NCBI GenBank assembly: GCA_030549495.1
Contig: JAUIRK010000473.1
Location: 1-64,000, forward strand
DNA from: Nectonema munidae
Taxonomy: Eukaryota > Nematomorpha > Nectonematoida > Nectonematidae
Length of the DNA stretch: 64,000 bases
Direction of reading: 5' to 3'
The notes under the pieces are model-generated. The model saw nothing but the letters and a program-made list of their open reading frames with translations. It did not search any database and had not been told where the DNA came from. The translations under genes were made by a program, and so were the position numbers. Shown piece by piece: positions 1-12,575 of the stretch (position 1 is its first letter; every line of letters starts with the position of its first letter).

Positions 1-463
1 TTAGTAATAAATCTTTTAACATTTAAATAATCTTTTCTATTTATGTGGATGAAATGATAAGAAATTAAAGGAGCCATTTTTCATTGGATAATTATTAATA
101 ACTATTTAGTTTCTTAAAATGTATATAATGAATATATTACAAGTGTTTTTAAAATGGAAGAAAATATTTTTATAAATTAAATTCCATATGTGCCTCCCAT
201 TCAGGTTAAGACACATCTGCTTATATAATAAATGAGTAATTTTTGGCAATTTAATGTATGAATGAGGAGGTACATATGGAATTTCATTTATAATAATATT
301 TTTTTCCATTTTAAAACCACTTGTAATATTTTCATTATATACATTAAGAAACTATATAAGTTATTATAGTTATTAATTATCCAATTCAAAATGGCTCCTT
401 TAATTTTATATCATTTCATCAAAATAAATAGAAGTTAAAATGTTAAAAGATTTATTACTTATA
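1..463. repeat. Long foldback (MITE-like) element at the window edge
   Basis: The first ~205 bases recur as an imperfect reverse complement in about 262-463. The outer ends read TTAGTAATAAATCTTTTAAC at the left and the matching GTTAAAAGATTTATTAC at the right, around a loop of roughly 55 bases. The only open frames across it are by-products of the repeat. The shape is that of a non-autonomous element with very long terminal inverted repeats. A target-site duplication cannot be read because the left end is at the window edge, so the superfamily is not assigned. Confidence 0.75.
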
Positions 464-1446
464 AAAAATTAAAATATAATAAATGAAAATGCCTCCTAAA
501 TTCTAACCTTGATAAGGTTACGTGTATAGATTAGTAGGAATTCTAGTCTTTTTGATTAAGTAAAATTTTCACAAATGATAAAATGTTAATCTGCCCCATT
601 TTTGGCGCTATCAGATGGTATAAGTGAAATAGCCGTATTTTCAGATCAATGACCGGCATCTGAGTTCAATTTTTTGCATATTTTCAATCCCCGCGAGATT
701 TTAAAATAATTTTTAAAATTTCTTCATTACTCTTATAACTAATATATTTTCTCAAAAAAATTTCAAAAAATATTTTTCAATTTTTTTTTAAAAACGTTTT
801 TGTCCAAAAAAAGTTGACATATTTGACGCGATTTTTAAAGAAATTTATTTTTAACCAAATTTTACATTGTCTTATTCAAAATCGCTTATATTTTATTCTA
901 ATATTTTTAAATTTTGAAAAATATTTATTTTTAATATATTTTTTTTCATTTTAACAATTTTCCAATTTTTTTTGTAAAAATTTACAAATGTTAAATTTAA
1001 AAGATAACTTTCGAGAAATTTTTTTAAATTATACTGTTTACGAAAATGTATAAATATTTTAAGTTTGATTTTTTTAAATACTTTTTTTAGCCTTTGAACT
1101 TGATAATATGACAAAAATTCCAAATTTGACCTAAAAAAATTAAAAAATCATTTGATTCATTTCAAATAAATTACATATTTGGAATCAACGTATCAAACTC
1201 TATTAGAATAGGGTTCTAAATTTTATTTTTTTTTATTTTTAAGTTTTGGATTTTTCAGGCCTTTTCAGCGGCTCAAAATTATGACTTGACATATACCCAA
1301 CAAATATACAAGTATTATATATTTTTAGAATCCTCTCATCATTCTATTGAATAATGTCAAGCTTTTATTCAATTATTTTGCATTGTTTAGAAAAAAATAT
1401 TTTTCTTTAAAATTTACTTAAAACGGGGATTTCTTTGCGGGCGATA
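464..1446. other. AT-rich non-genic stretch
   Basis: Long T- and A-runs with no recognisable coding frame. The one open frame of 76 codons is dominated by Lys, Asn, Phe and Ile, as expected of AT-rich noncoding DNA. I see nothing else in it. Confidence 0.6.
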
Positions 1447-1693
1447 TCAATGATTATATTATTAGGGGTACCAATTATCTTTATTTCTTCTAATGATCTT
1501 TGCAGATGATTTAATGAATATTAGGGATATCAATGATCTTTATTAGGACCTAGAATCTCGGGGGTTCCAATGATCTTTAACAGAATCTAGAATCACAATA
1601 CCAATGATCTTTAACTGGACCTAGAATCAGAAGGATCTGGAATAACGATGACCTAGAATCCTACATATCGAGCTTAGCAAGAGACAAACAGGT
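1447..1693. repeat. Degenerate tandem repeat
   Basis: A unit of roughly 40-50 bases recurs several times. It is built on the words CCAATGATCTTTA and ACCTAGAATC, seen around 1505, 1540, 1568, 1600 and 1640. The block ends with a motif near 1650-1690 (AGAATCCTAC...TCGAGC...GAGACAAACA) that is found again inside the element at 13,002-13,837. That suggests the block came from, or contributed to, a mobile family. Confidence 0.55.
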
Positions 1694-4600
1694 TTATCTT
1701 AGTTATCTTATAATGAATACAAAGGAGGAATATATGTTGCTAATAGAATGCTCAGAACCTACAGATCTTAAAAACATAATGGAAAGTGGACACACGCCGA
1801 TTTTTCAATTTATTTAGACATGAGTGTATTGAACACCTGGATAATTGCCAAATTCAATTCACCTAGCGACTTTCCTTCAATAAAAGAAAGTGGAAGAAAA
1901 ATTGTTATCCACAGGCTATCACTCATTTTGGCAAAGGAATAAATGAGAATAATATCAATGGTATCGATAGTACCTTTAGGTATCAGAAATTTATGGTCCT
2001 TTTATGGGTTCTGCCAAGACAAACAACCCATGACTTCAACCTCAAGATGGGCTGATTTCATCAAGGAGGAGATTTCATTCTCCTTTGCAAGATGGAAAGA
2101 AAGAAAGCATTTAGAAAGTGTGAAAAGTGTAAAAAGTTTGCTTGCCATGTGCATATTAAAATATTGTGCTGTGAATGTTTTCTTCAATATACCTAATTTT
2201 AACGCCATCTATACTGTTCTTTCTTCAATTTTAATAATTTGTACTCCTTAATGATACCAAAAAATTTTTTACCGTTTATTTTCTATTATTTTGATTTTCT
2301 ATCCTCATTAAACCGTTTACATGCTAGTTTTGAATAGAGTTTCTAGGATAAAAATTTTCGAGGAAATTAGTTTTAAATTTGCAATGGACAAAATTGTCCG
2401 GAGTCCGTCAAGCGAGGGTAGGAATAATAAAGTTTATCCAGCAATGTGAAGAGATAGATTTTTTTCAAATTATGCAAATGACTGTTTGTAAGATAAATGG
2501 ATGCAAAAAATAAATTTAGTAAAATAAATTTTGGGTAAAGATGCTCAAAAATATTTATTCGAATTGGGATTTATATGAAAGAAGTATGATTGAGTATTAA
2601 AGTCACCATGGATGTAAGTAAATCATCTGTGGCAAATCAATTCGTTTTGTTTGAAGAGTTTGAATCAGGGCTTATATGATTAGTTTTGAACTTTATCAGA
2701 GCTCAAATATTACAACTGAATCATAAATGGATAACGTTGGAAAAGCAACAGTTCCATTTATAAAAATAATAAGTCTTTCCTGATAAAATTCTTCATTTAC
2801 CATGTCGTTTTTATTTAGATAATTTATTTACAAGCGTCAATTCACGAGATTATGTGCAAGAAATTAGATGTGAAAAAACAGAAACAATTCCAGCAAATCG
2901 AATTTCAAAAAAGGTAACCTAGTTGGTTTAAAAATAATAAGAAAACAAGAAGATATTTTGAATAAGCGTGTAACGATAAAATTAAGATTTTAAAATACAT
3001 GTATAATTCTAGTGTTTCTTTTGCTCCAACAGTCCATTTAGTAAAGCAAGCATCAACTGTTGGCCGATATTCAAGAAAGGATAAAAAAATCAGATAATAA
3101 AAATGAGTGGTATATGGATGAAATGGATTCAAATGTAACATCTCCACGAAATGTAGTAGGAGTTTATCTTTACCTGATTGATTAATAATTTTTAGATTTT
3201 AATGAGAAAGTGTGGAGCACTAATCTTCAGAAGACAAATACTTCAAACTTATCACCCATGATTCCATATTATTTCCTTGTCTTATTGTCCTAGCGCTACC
3301 ATATGGTAACAGTTATTCTTACTAAACCAGATCAATTTTTTTTTAATCATCATTTCAGTAACTTTTATAAGATATAAAATTTACTTTGATAAGAGAAAAA
3401 TATAATTTTGAAAAAAATAATAAATTCTGGTCAAAATGAGTTAAAGATGCATACACAACTTTAGAATAGACGATGGGCACACTCAAGTACAGCCTATCAA
3501 AATTAAATCATTAAGAGCAAAATAAGCACAAACTAGTTTCAAACTATTTCTTGTTCATATGATGTTTCAGTTACTAAAGCTAAAAGCCATCCTTTACATT
3601 TTATAGTCACTCATATTTTACCTTCTGATCTTAACGATTATTTTACAAGCAATATCAATCAAAGTTCCAGAGAGAATTTAGGCTTTTTTAATTAAAATAG
3701 CGGGACAGGTTATTGCGATATTTGATTTTATTGAAAAAAAATTTTTTCAATGCGAAAGCAACCTGCAATTTAAATTTTTGTTAGTTAACCTCTATATAAA
3801 AAAGTATTAAATATTTCTTACGTTTTTTTTCTTTAATTTTTACATCAACTATGATTTTTATTACTTTCAAGTGCATTCAAAATAACCAAAATATAATCAT
3901 TTAGAGGTAAAGCCTAAAGTTAGAAAATTTTGAAGAATACAGTTTATATTTTCATTTTACCTTAATTTTTTTTAAATATTTTTAATTAAAATGTAGCGCA
4001 CATTTATTGAAGACAGATCAAAGAAAATATGCTATGATGAACAGTAATGAGTTATTAATTCAATCTTTTTCCCTTGTCAACCAACTCAGTTTGAAGACTT
4101 TGCAAACTCAATTATGAAAAACCAACTGATATTAAACTTATTTGCTCCATCTTTCAATTACTATGCGTAAGTTTCATTTCTAGAAACATTCGATCATTTT
4201 CTGCGGGTTTTTTTTATTTGTTTTGCATATCTTTTGCTTCTCCTAAGTTTGTTTATCAATAAAATTGAACCAGAATAAAACGTACATACTACGAACAGAC
4301 TTCATAAAACTTTTAATGAGAAGGTCATGACGACTTTCAAAAGATTGAGATACCTATGGAAATAATTTTAAAATGAAGTTTAGGACATTAAGAGTGATCC
4401 ACTTTTAAACTAATTTAATCTTCTTCCTCCTCCAATATTTCACTTAAAACTTTGTCTTATTAATCGTTTCAAGAATACAATTGCTTGGGAAAATTCAAAA
4501 TGCTTCCAATATATGAAGACGAAATGTTCAAAAATCCCTAAAGGTTATTATTAGCTTGATAATTAAAATAACTCCTAAAGGACAATATTGGATTTAGAAA

Positions 4601-5651
4601 TTCTAAATTTTACCCTATTAGTGCTGGACAAAATTTATCTTCTCAAGTGCTGGGGTGAAGAAGAGAAGGGGTTTTGTCCCCTTATCATTTGCATATTTAT
4701 TTTAAGTTTCAAAGTTATTTTACCTATATTTTAGTGTGTAAATATTTCTAATGGTGACGTTCATTTTTAATGAATATCAATTGACCCCGTTAAAAATGAT
4801 TTAAATATAACAGCTCAAGTAAAAATAAAAAATTTTATTGTAATACATATTAAAAGTTGTTTATACATATATTACCAGTTATTTTAGTGGTAACGTTTAC
4901 TTTTTTTTTTAAAAATAAATAAACCTGTCAAAAAATAATTTATATATGACCGCACGGTATTCGAAAAATTTGACTAATAGACATTTGACAGAATGAAATG
5001 AAAACCTGTCAATATAAACTTCCAAATTAATTCTACTTCATTGCTAATTATTGTCCTAATTTATTTAATGAAGAGAATTTTTTTGTATAGTTCACTTAAA
5101 ATATTTTAGCTGTCAGCAAATTAAGTATCTCGATAGGATCTCTTTTTGGCTAAATTTGTTCGTTGACTCTATGTCATTTCTTCTATACTTTATATATTAT
5201 CTAATTTCACTATTCATCCTTCTTTAGCAGCTCTACTTTCATCAGATATAAATTTTCGCCAAACTATGTTAGGAAAAGCATTTTTAAAAATTTATTTAGA
5301 ACAGAATTTATCCGATATCTAAGCTTCCCTTTTTATAAGATCTTCTTCATGATCTTAGACTTTTTTAAACGGTATCATGTGTTTTATTATTATTGTTTGA
5401 TTAATTTTTGTCAATTAATCCTAGTTCAAAAGCTGCTTTAATATTGTGAAATCATTTCTGATGTTTCCTTGTTTAATTAGAAATAATTTTCCAACTTCAT
5501 CAACTAAAAGACTCCTTCAATGCACTTTAAGACATTTTCAAAAAATAATTGCAAAAACGTAGTCCAAAAATTAAACCAACATGGTTGATTTGGTATAAAA
5601 ACAGAGCTTTTATTAAAAATTTGAAATTTATTTTCGCGGACAGTTTTTAGA
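1694..5651. other. Non-genic AT-rich stretch
   Basis: No exon, RNA gene or repeat could be supported. Open frames at 1943-2251 (plus) and 2905-3147 (minus) have no recognisable motif and composition typical of chance ORFs. Unrecognised decayed transposon sequence is possible. Confidence 0.5.
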
Positions 5652-5982
5652 TGTAAGTCGTATATTTGATGATTGATACTTCCAAATATTTTAACAACTT
5701 TGTTGTGAATAAGGAAGATGATGAAAGACTGAAGTTTTTATTCAACAAAATGTATAACACAAAGTGATGTAACAAGAAAAAGCGGTTGTTTATATATAAT
5801 GAAATATGAATAAGTGTATGGACAATTTGTAACATAGTGACAACATTCAAATAAGAAACCAAACAAGTTTTAATAGAAAGAGATAGGGTGTAAAGTATAT
5901 TCAAACATAATAATTAAAATGAGTGTTATATTCAAATGTAAAAAGAGATAAATGACTTTCTCTGTTAAATTTGAATATTACA
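5652..5982 (-). repeat. Candidate 3' LTR of the Ty3/Gypsy relic
   Basis: Read on the minus strand, a purine-rich tract (GTGAGGAAGAT) directly after the pol remnant is followed by a stretch opening TGTAATATTC and closing GACTTACA. That gives TG...CA ends with a short inverted TGTAA/TTACA. Inside are a TATATATAA box and, about 80 bases later, an AATAAA signal, the expected U3-R order. Only one copy is visible, so this is inferred from position and architecture, not from a matching partner. Confidence 0.55.
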
Positions 5983-5993
5983 ATCTTCCTCAC

Positions 5994-7590
5994 TTAGAAG
6001 AAATCATCAACTCCAAGTCGTCTGACGGGTTTCCGTTCTCTACTCGAACGCCTAAGTCTTGAAACTTCCGGGACATCATCTACCTCGGGGAATTCTGCAT
6101 GAATTTCTTCTGGACCATGTGATTCGTCTTCTTTTCCTAGATCTGATGAAGTGACTTTTTGGGCACTAGGAGCTAGATGCTTTAATGCGACGGTGTTTTC
6201 ATTTCCACCTTGGTATCTCACACGCGCACATTGTGGATTTACTTCCAGGATTTCCATCAATTCAACATGTGGCTTTGCTTTGGAAAGAATCGGGAATTTC
6301 TTTATCCAAGCCGTCTTTGAATCAACAAGCCATGAAGGAAGTTGTGGATTTATCGCATTTCTTTCAAACGTAAAAATTCGTTAATGCGGCGTTTGGTTGG
6401 TTGACGTGTTAAGAAGAGTTCTTAATACGTTGAGACAGTCAGGGAGAACTTCTTCCCACTTTTCGATGGGTAAGCCCGGAGTTTTAGTTGCTAGAGTTAT
6501 AGTTCGCCATAATATTCCGTTGTAACGTTCACACTGGGAGTTTCCTTGAGGATTGTACGCGGTTGTAAAAGTAGAAGCTATTCCTCTGCCTAAAAGAAAT
6601 GATTTAAGTTCGTTCGAAAGAAACGACTTACCTCTATCAGAATGAATATATTTTGGATGGCCAAACATTATGAACAAATCCTGTAAACAACTAATAACAG
6701 TACCTGATGACAGGTCTTTGCAAACGTAGGCGAAAAGATATTTTGAATATTCGTCTATAATGGTAAGAATATACTTGTTTTTCCCTTCTGATGGCAAGGG
6801 AACTTTGAAGTCAATTGACAGTCTGTCAAACGGTTTATTGGACTTAATAATGTGATGATTACCAGAGCTGTAAAATCTTGGCTTACACTTGCAGCGAACT
6901 TGACAGTTATTTGTTAGGACCTTGATTTCCTCCATTGAAAAGGGCAAATTGTTTTCCCTTACAAAGTAATACATTCTTCTGACTCCGCGATGAATCAATC
7001 GGTTGTGCAGTTCTCGCAAATCTAGTTCATATTTAGTGATAGAGCAGGATCTTGATAATGCATTAGCTGATATGTTTTGAATTCCTGGACGATACTTGAT
7101 GTCAAAAAAGGAAGAAGCTAACTCCAGGCGCCAACGAAGCATTTTATCGCTTTTGATTTTGCTTTTACCTTGTCTATCGAATATGTAAGAAACAGCTTTC
7201 TGGTCCGTCACCACTGTGAAATGCTGTTCAACTAGGAAGTGTTTCCAATGTCGGATGGCCTCGATAATGGCATAAGCTTCCTACTCCACAATATGAGCAT
7301 TTTTCTAGGCTGAGTTGAGCGTTTTTGAGAAAAAAGCAACCGGTCTTCCTTCTTGTAGAAGGCAAGAAGCAATTGTTTTCTCTGAAGCATCTGTCTCCAC
7401 GACAAAGGGCTTGCCATGTTCGACTGTACATGGGGTTGAAGTTTTGATCTCTTCCTTCAAGGACTGTATTACTTCTCTTTGCTCTGTGTCCAAGAGAAAT
7501 GATGAAACTTTAGAAAGAGGTTGTATTTTAGTTGAGTAGTTACGAATCCACTTTGCATAGTATGAGAAAAAATGTTTAGTATACAAAAAT
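5994..7590 (-). mobile_element. Fossil Ty3/Gypsy-type LTR retrotransposon, 3' half of pol
   Basis: Minus-strand frames match, in order, the late reverse transcriptase/RNase H region, the linker after it (LRWRLELASSFFDIKYRPG), and an integrase. The integrase has the core signature around 6,560-6,840 (LSIDFKVPLPSEG, IDEYSKY, YIHSDRGKSF, TTAYNPQGNSQCER). A basic C-terminal tail follows (RLRRSSRERKPVRRLG). gag, protease and most of reverse transcriptase are absent, and a candidate LTR lies just beyond the tail. The element is broken, with several interruptions and its 5' part missing. Frames are still long, so it is probably not very ancient. Confidence 0.9.
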
Positions 7591-8859
7591 ATATTTTATT
7601 TGAAATTTGGAATACTTTTGGAGGCAATTTTCAGAAGTAAATCGCAAATTTGAATAACTTTAATCTTGTAAAAATAAATCGAAGCTCATTTTGCCTCCAT
7701 TATCAGCGAATCTGAATGTAGATATTGGTTAATGATTAGTAATAAAAGAAAAGTTTAATAATATTGTCACGTTGCAATTAATATTTAATCTTTTACTTTC
7801 CCAACATGTTTCAAACATTTGCTTTATGTAATATATGTGAATTGGGAACATAATATAACAAAATAACAAGAGAATTTGCAAATTTCAAGCTACTTTCATT
7901 TTAGAAATAGGTAGTACAGCATTAAGGCTACCAGATTTTTAAATCAACTAATGGGGACAAATATGGAATTTTAAAAATTTTTGAATTTTTTTTTTTATTT
8001 TTTACAGAAAAATACTTTGGGGTTAAAATTTTCAAACCTTCTTTTTCAAAGTATATGAAAAAATCGATTGAAAGATGTCATTTTCCTATATACACCAAGA
8101 TTTCAATAAAACTAAGACAATGCGAGAAAACAGAGTTGGTTTTTAAAATTTTGTTGTATTGGAATAATGAGTAAAAGTGATATTTTTTGTATAACATTTT
8201 TTTATTAGATACAGGAAAAAAACAATAGCCAAAAATGGCCGTAATTAGATTTTTTTTCAATAAAAAATATATATAAAAAAATGTCAAACTTTTCTGTTAC
8301 TAATAGTTTCAAATTAAAAGTTCACGTTTGAGGGAGAAAGAAGAAACTAATAGATCATAGTTTGTATGTACTTAAAAGGCGATTAAAAATTTTTTTTTAA
8401 ATGAAGGTAATGACGGTAAATTTTCGATGAGATGTTACCATAAAATTCATTTGATTTTTTCAAAATTGAAATATCGGACACTTTAAGCCTGTAAGCAATC
8501 CTCTTTATTGGTTCGTTTAGGTTCTGATATTATATGCGGGTCTCTTGTTATAACTAATCAACGACCCGAACACATTTTGCAAAGAAGCTTTGAAATTTTT
8601 GTAGAGAAATACGCTAACACTCTGTTTAAAATGTCTTCCAATTTTAACAATTTATTTCGATAAAAAATTTCTGCTGTGTGATCAAACTTCTTCATTTTAA
8701 AAATCACTCTTATAGCGCATTTTTGGAGGATTTCGATTCGTTTTTCGCGAGGGGAAACGAATTAAAAATATTATAGTTAATGTAAGAAAGAAATAGTTGT
8801 TTGTATATCATAAGTTTAATATTGAAAGGGAAAATGTTTTTTGTAAAAAATAAAATACC
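7591..8859. other. Non-genic AT-rich stretch
   Basis: Nothing recognisable beyond A/T runs. The minus-strand frame at 8078-8287 is hydrophobic and low-complexity and is judged a chance ORF. Confidence 0.5.
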
Positions 8860-9042
8860 GATAACTGGATTTAGATTGAGAGCTATTGAGACGGGTCTAT
8901 AATTATGTGAATTTTTATCATTTCTCTTATGTATAGGTACCACTTTGTGAAGCTTAAGGACCTCCGGAAAGGTGAAATTCTTTAAAGAAAGATTTATAGC
9001 ATAACATAAAACAGTAAATATTCTATATTTTATTGACTTCAC
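8860..9042 (-). mobile_element. LINE reverse transcriptase fragment
   Basis: The minus-strand translation contains the early RT signature of non-LTR retrotransposons: FPEVLKLHKVVPIHKRNDK followed by NYRPVSI. This is the F-P-x-x-x-K-x-x-x-V-x-P-I-x-K-x-x-x-x-x-x-x-x-N-Y-R-P-x-S-x pattern that precedes the catalytic palm. The frame then runs into unrelated sequence and no catalytic YxDD region is seen. It is a dead, 5'- and 3'-truncated copy; the clade cannot be decided. Confidence 0.75.
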
Positions 9043-11229
9043 ATGATTTATTGAAATGACATATATATCCTTAGTCTCATTTTTTTCATTTTATCTATAA
9101 CAGTAACTCGTTTGAACAAAGTTCTCATTCAAACGATTCGATTCCATTGTCAAGAAATTACAAATGTGGTGTTCTGACAAAGATTGAGGGAAATACCTTA
9201 TTGATATATCTATAAGTCATGCGATTATTAAAGAAATTGTTAACTAGTTTATATACATTTCAACTTTTAAAAATTTAAATATTTTTTATTGAAAGATAAA
9301 GATTAAGAATAATAAACTAATCAGGAAAAAAAGTATTCGCAGAGAGACCTTTGTGATTCGCAAGTACACTTGATACCATTGACAATTTTTTTCCTTCTCC
9401 GTTGTTACTTCGACAATATCCCCGAAATAACTAACATAATGTGAAAAGTAAAAAAACTTTTTAAATTGAGACTTTCATGTTTGCAATAGAAAATATAATT
9501 AACAATTTAACATTTAAAGTTAATGGCAGAGAAGACAATGGTACCAAGAGGGCTATTCTGCATTTTATATATATTTATTATAAATATATTAAGTGCAAGT
9601 GTAAATATATGGCATCATTTTTAATTGATTTTTTAAATTTTTTTATATTGGTAGTTTAAAAGATGTCAATAAATTGCATAATTTTCCCAAAAAAATGTCA
9701 CTAGTTCCCTGATTTAACATTGTTTTATAGCAAAAAGTGAAACTACGATTTAAATTAAAAATTTGTGGGTATTATCTCTAGCGTTTATGAAATTATAGAA
9801 CTATTTTATTATTTAGATAGTTTCTTCAATTAAGTTGGAGGACTAGTCTCCATAACAAGTTGTCATAAGTTATATGTCGATTAACATAAAATTTTCTTGT
9901 TTTAGAATGTAGGGTAAAAGTTTAATTTTTTAAAAAGCCAAAAAATCTAAATAAATTTTATCATTAAAATTTTTCCAGTAATTTCCATAAATAGGAGATT
10001 TGTTAGAAATTTTTTTTTACTATTCGCCGAATTTTATTTTTTTATTTTATAATTTTTTATATTTATACAAAGAACTATTTTCATGGCTAGTTATTTTTAA
10101 ACGTTTTTTGAAATTACTTTGGAATTTTGGTCGATTATAAAATTTTAAGTACCAAAAGAGTAACATCTAAATATTTTACATGTTGTAGAATTAAATGTAT
10201 AAAATATTTTATTCTTCATTTGTTATAATAAAAATTTATTTTAATTTAGATTCTTTTAAATTATAAAATGTTGACTTCAGAAGCTATGAACTCCCTAAAT
10301 GAAAATTTGGTTTCTGTTTCACTAGGTTCTTTTGTGTTTATTTATCTTTAAATTTTGTTTTTTGATTTTAATAAACTATGCTTTTCGCCCAGTTGATTTT
10401 TGTAAACATATGCAATGACTTTACTCGAAGCTGGAAGCAAGAATTGACTTTATATATTTTAATTATTTGGAGTCAAATTACCATGCTACAATTACTGAGA
10501 TAATCTGATTTTTATACTTCTCTGGGTCAGATTTTAATTATCTTTTTTTAATCATTGTGATTACGATTCCAGAAATTTCTATAAATCTGATTATAATCAG
10601 AATCGCCTCCAACTCTACTCTATGCATATAAGTGTTGAATCTAAAACAAAATGAGCTTTCGTTAAATGTTTAATAAAAATTTTTTATTTTAAATCTCCTT
10701 TTGTCTCTGTTAAATTTACATATTGTAGAATTGTTAATGAATGCGCTAAGTCTTGTTTTTCAAGACTAAAAGAAAGATAGGAATCGTATTCGTGTTTTTT
10801 TTGGAAATCGGAATCGTACAAAATTTAATTATCGTCTCGACTAGTTTTTTCGTTTAGATTTGACCTAATAAGAGTTATTCAAACAATATCTTATTTTAAT
10901 ATTCAATAAAAATCTAATGATATTTGAAATTTTAAATATTTTCCTAAAATAGCTAATTAAATATAAATTTTATTTAAAAGTCTTCCAGAAACTGTAAATA
11001 TGAGTTCCTTTTGAATAACCATTTACTTCATAGCTATAGGCGTAATTCTAAATCAAAATTAGCTTCGGCTAGCTATGCAAATAGTTTTAGAGCCTATATA
11101 AATTGTAGAACTTATATCTGAGTAGCTTATATACTATTGAATGAATACTGAAAGCGCCAAATCTGAATTTTCAAAAAAAAAGATCGAAATCATGCACAAT
11201 TTTGTTATGGTCCTATCACTACTTAAGAA
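9043..11229. other. Non-genic AT-rich stretch
   Basis: No supported gene. The short open frame at 9477-9659 lacks any motif. Long A/T runs throughout. Confidence 0.5.
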
Positions 11230-11500
11230 CGAGAGTTGCGGAGTCAGGAGTTCAAATTTTTAAAGGGATAGGGGTCGGAGTCAGTATCTAATAAAATCTA
11301 CGAGTCGAAGTTGGAGTCGGTTTTTTACTTATTTTAAATAAAGAAAAAAAAGTTTAATTTTTGTTTATCTGAAGCCAAAAGTGAAGAGTTGGCTTTAAAT
11401 TTCTCATGTTTTTTAGTATTTCGATTCGGAGTCGAAATACAAATTTTTGGAAGTCCTAGGAGTTAAAGTTGAATATTTTCCTTCCGACACTGCCACCCTG
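11230..11500. mobile_element. GGAGTC-type hAT-like MITE, copy 1
   Basis: Shares with the element at 14,290-14,570 the internal words GTCGGAGTC, GTATCTAATAAAATCT and AGTCGGAGTC-like repeats, and the right end CACCCTG. The flanks CTTAAGAA (left) and CTTAAAAC (right) look like a decayed 8-base target-site duplication, as in hAT elements. It has no coding capacity and lies about 1 kb upstream of the first visible sorting nexin exon. Confidence 0.65.
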
Positions 11501-12486
11501 CTTAAAACTATTTAAATTAATTTAAACATTAGTGTTATAGCGCTCCTAGCTTGTAGATACGTCTTAGTCATTCCTCCCAACCTTTTCCTATACCGAAGCT
11601 GCACTTCGATACAACTTAAAGATGTAACTTATATCTAGTATACACGTAACCCGTTTATAACGCTGAAACATGTTATCCATTGAAAATGTCCGTTTTAGAC
11701 AAGTGACCGTTCTAATCCTTCTTGTTTTAGAGCGGTGACCGTCTATCAAAATGACTGATAAGACAGGTTTTACTGTGTATATTTTTCTCAGAAGCTGAAG
11801 GGTGAGTGTTTTTCTCTTTGTTGATATTTCAACTGTTATCCATTAAATGATAAATGTGTATATGTCAATTTAGTTTATGTATCAAATGGGTGGCTTACGC
11901 GAATACACAAGAAAAGGAAAAGTGAAAGAATTTTTTTGTGCAATTGTGTAATGAGAATGTAAAGTACAAATTGATTGGTGGTTGTAAAAGTCTGTTATAA
12001 GATGTTGATAATAATGTGTTGTGTGTGGCATGATGATATTGGCATAATAGGTACAACAAATAAGTTATCTATAATATTCCGACTTAATATGTTTATGATG
12101 TTGCTTGCCACAAGTATGAGAAATAGAAATAATGCTTTTTAATTTGTATCGTGTGTGTGTGTGTGTTGTGGTTTTGTTGTAGGAGAAAAAGGTGAATAAA
12201 TCGCTCTTACAAATTTGATAGTCGCTTCTACTTCCATTTCTACAAAACATATTCGCCTAACCCAGATTTTGTTTGAAAAAACATGGTCGTTGGTTGCTTA
12301 AGACAGGGTGCTTCTTAATTCAGGGGATTAAAAATGTAAATTGTCTTAGCAGAATAATTTATGTCGCTTAAGTGTATATTATACTTTTAAACTATCTGAG
12401 GTTCGCATTTTTCTTTCCAATTTTTAAGTGTAGTAATGATCGAGATAATATGAAGAAATTAATTTTTATTACTTTTTTTTTTAAAG
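11501..12486. other. Region upstream of the first visible Snx exon
   Basis: The 5' exon(s), start codon and promoter of Snx1/2 are expected here or further upstream, but none could be identified. A 10-base segment at 11,792-11,801 sits between a good acceptor (TTTTTCTCAG) and donor (GTGAGT); it is too short to call. A GT dinucleotide run lies near 12,150. Confidence 0.4.
12151..12168. repeat. (GT)n microsatellite
   Basis: An uninterrupted GTGTGT run of about 16 bases followed by TTGTGG. A simple sequence repeat. Confidence 0.7.
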
Positions 12487-12575
12487 GCGGAGAACCTACT
12501 TCCGAGAATAAGGCAGAAATATCAGGTAACACAATGAAGACAGACGAAGATCAAGAGAAAGAAAATTTAGATAAG
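12487..12575 (+). CDS. Snx1/2: Snx1/2 exon, acidic N-terminal region
   Basis: Follows a T-rich acceptor ending TTTAAAG and ends at ATAAG|GTAGGC. Encodes GGEPTSENKAEISG then EDQEKENLDK, a hydrophilic, acidic, probably disordered segment like the poorly conserved tail before the PX domain of SNX1/2. The exon starts with two bases of a split codon, so at least one coding exon lies upstream. The call rests mainly on splice signals and in-phase joining to the next exon. Confidence 0.7.

Noticed and set aside
1943-2251. 102-codon plus-strand open frame
   Set aside because: No recognisable motif, no splice or promoter context, and an overlapping minus-strand frame of similar quality.
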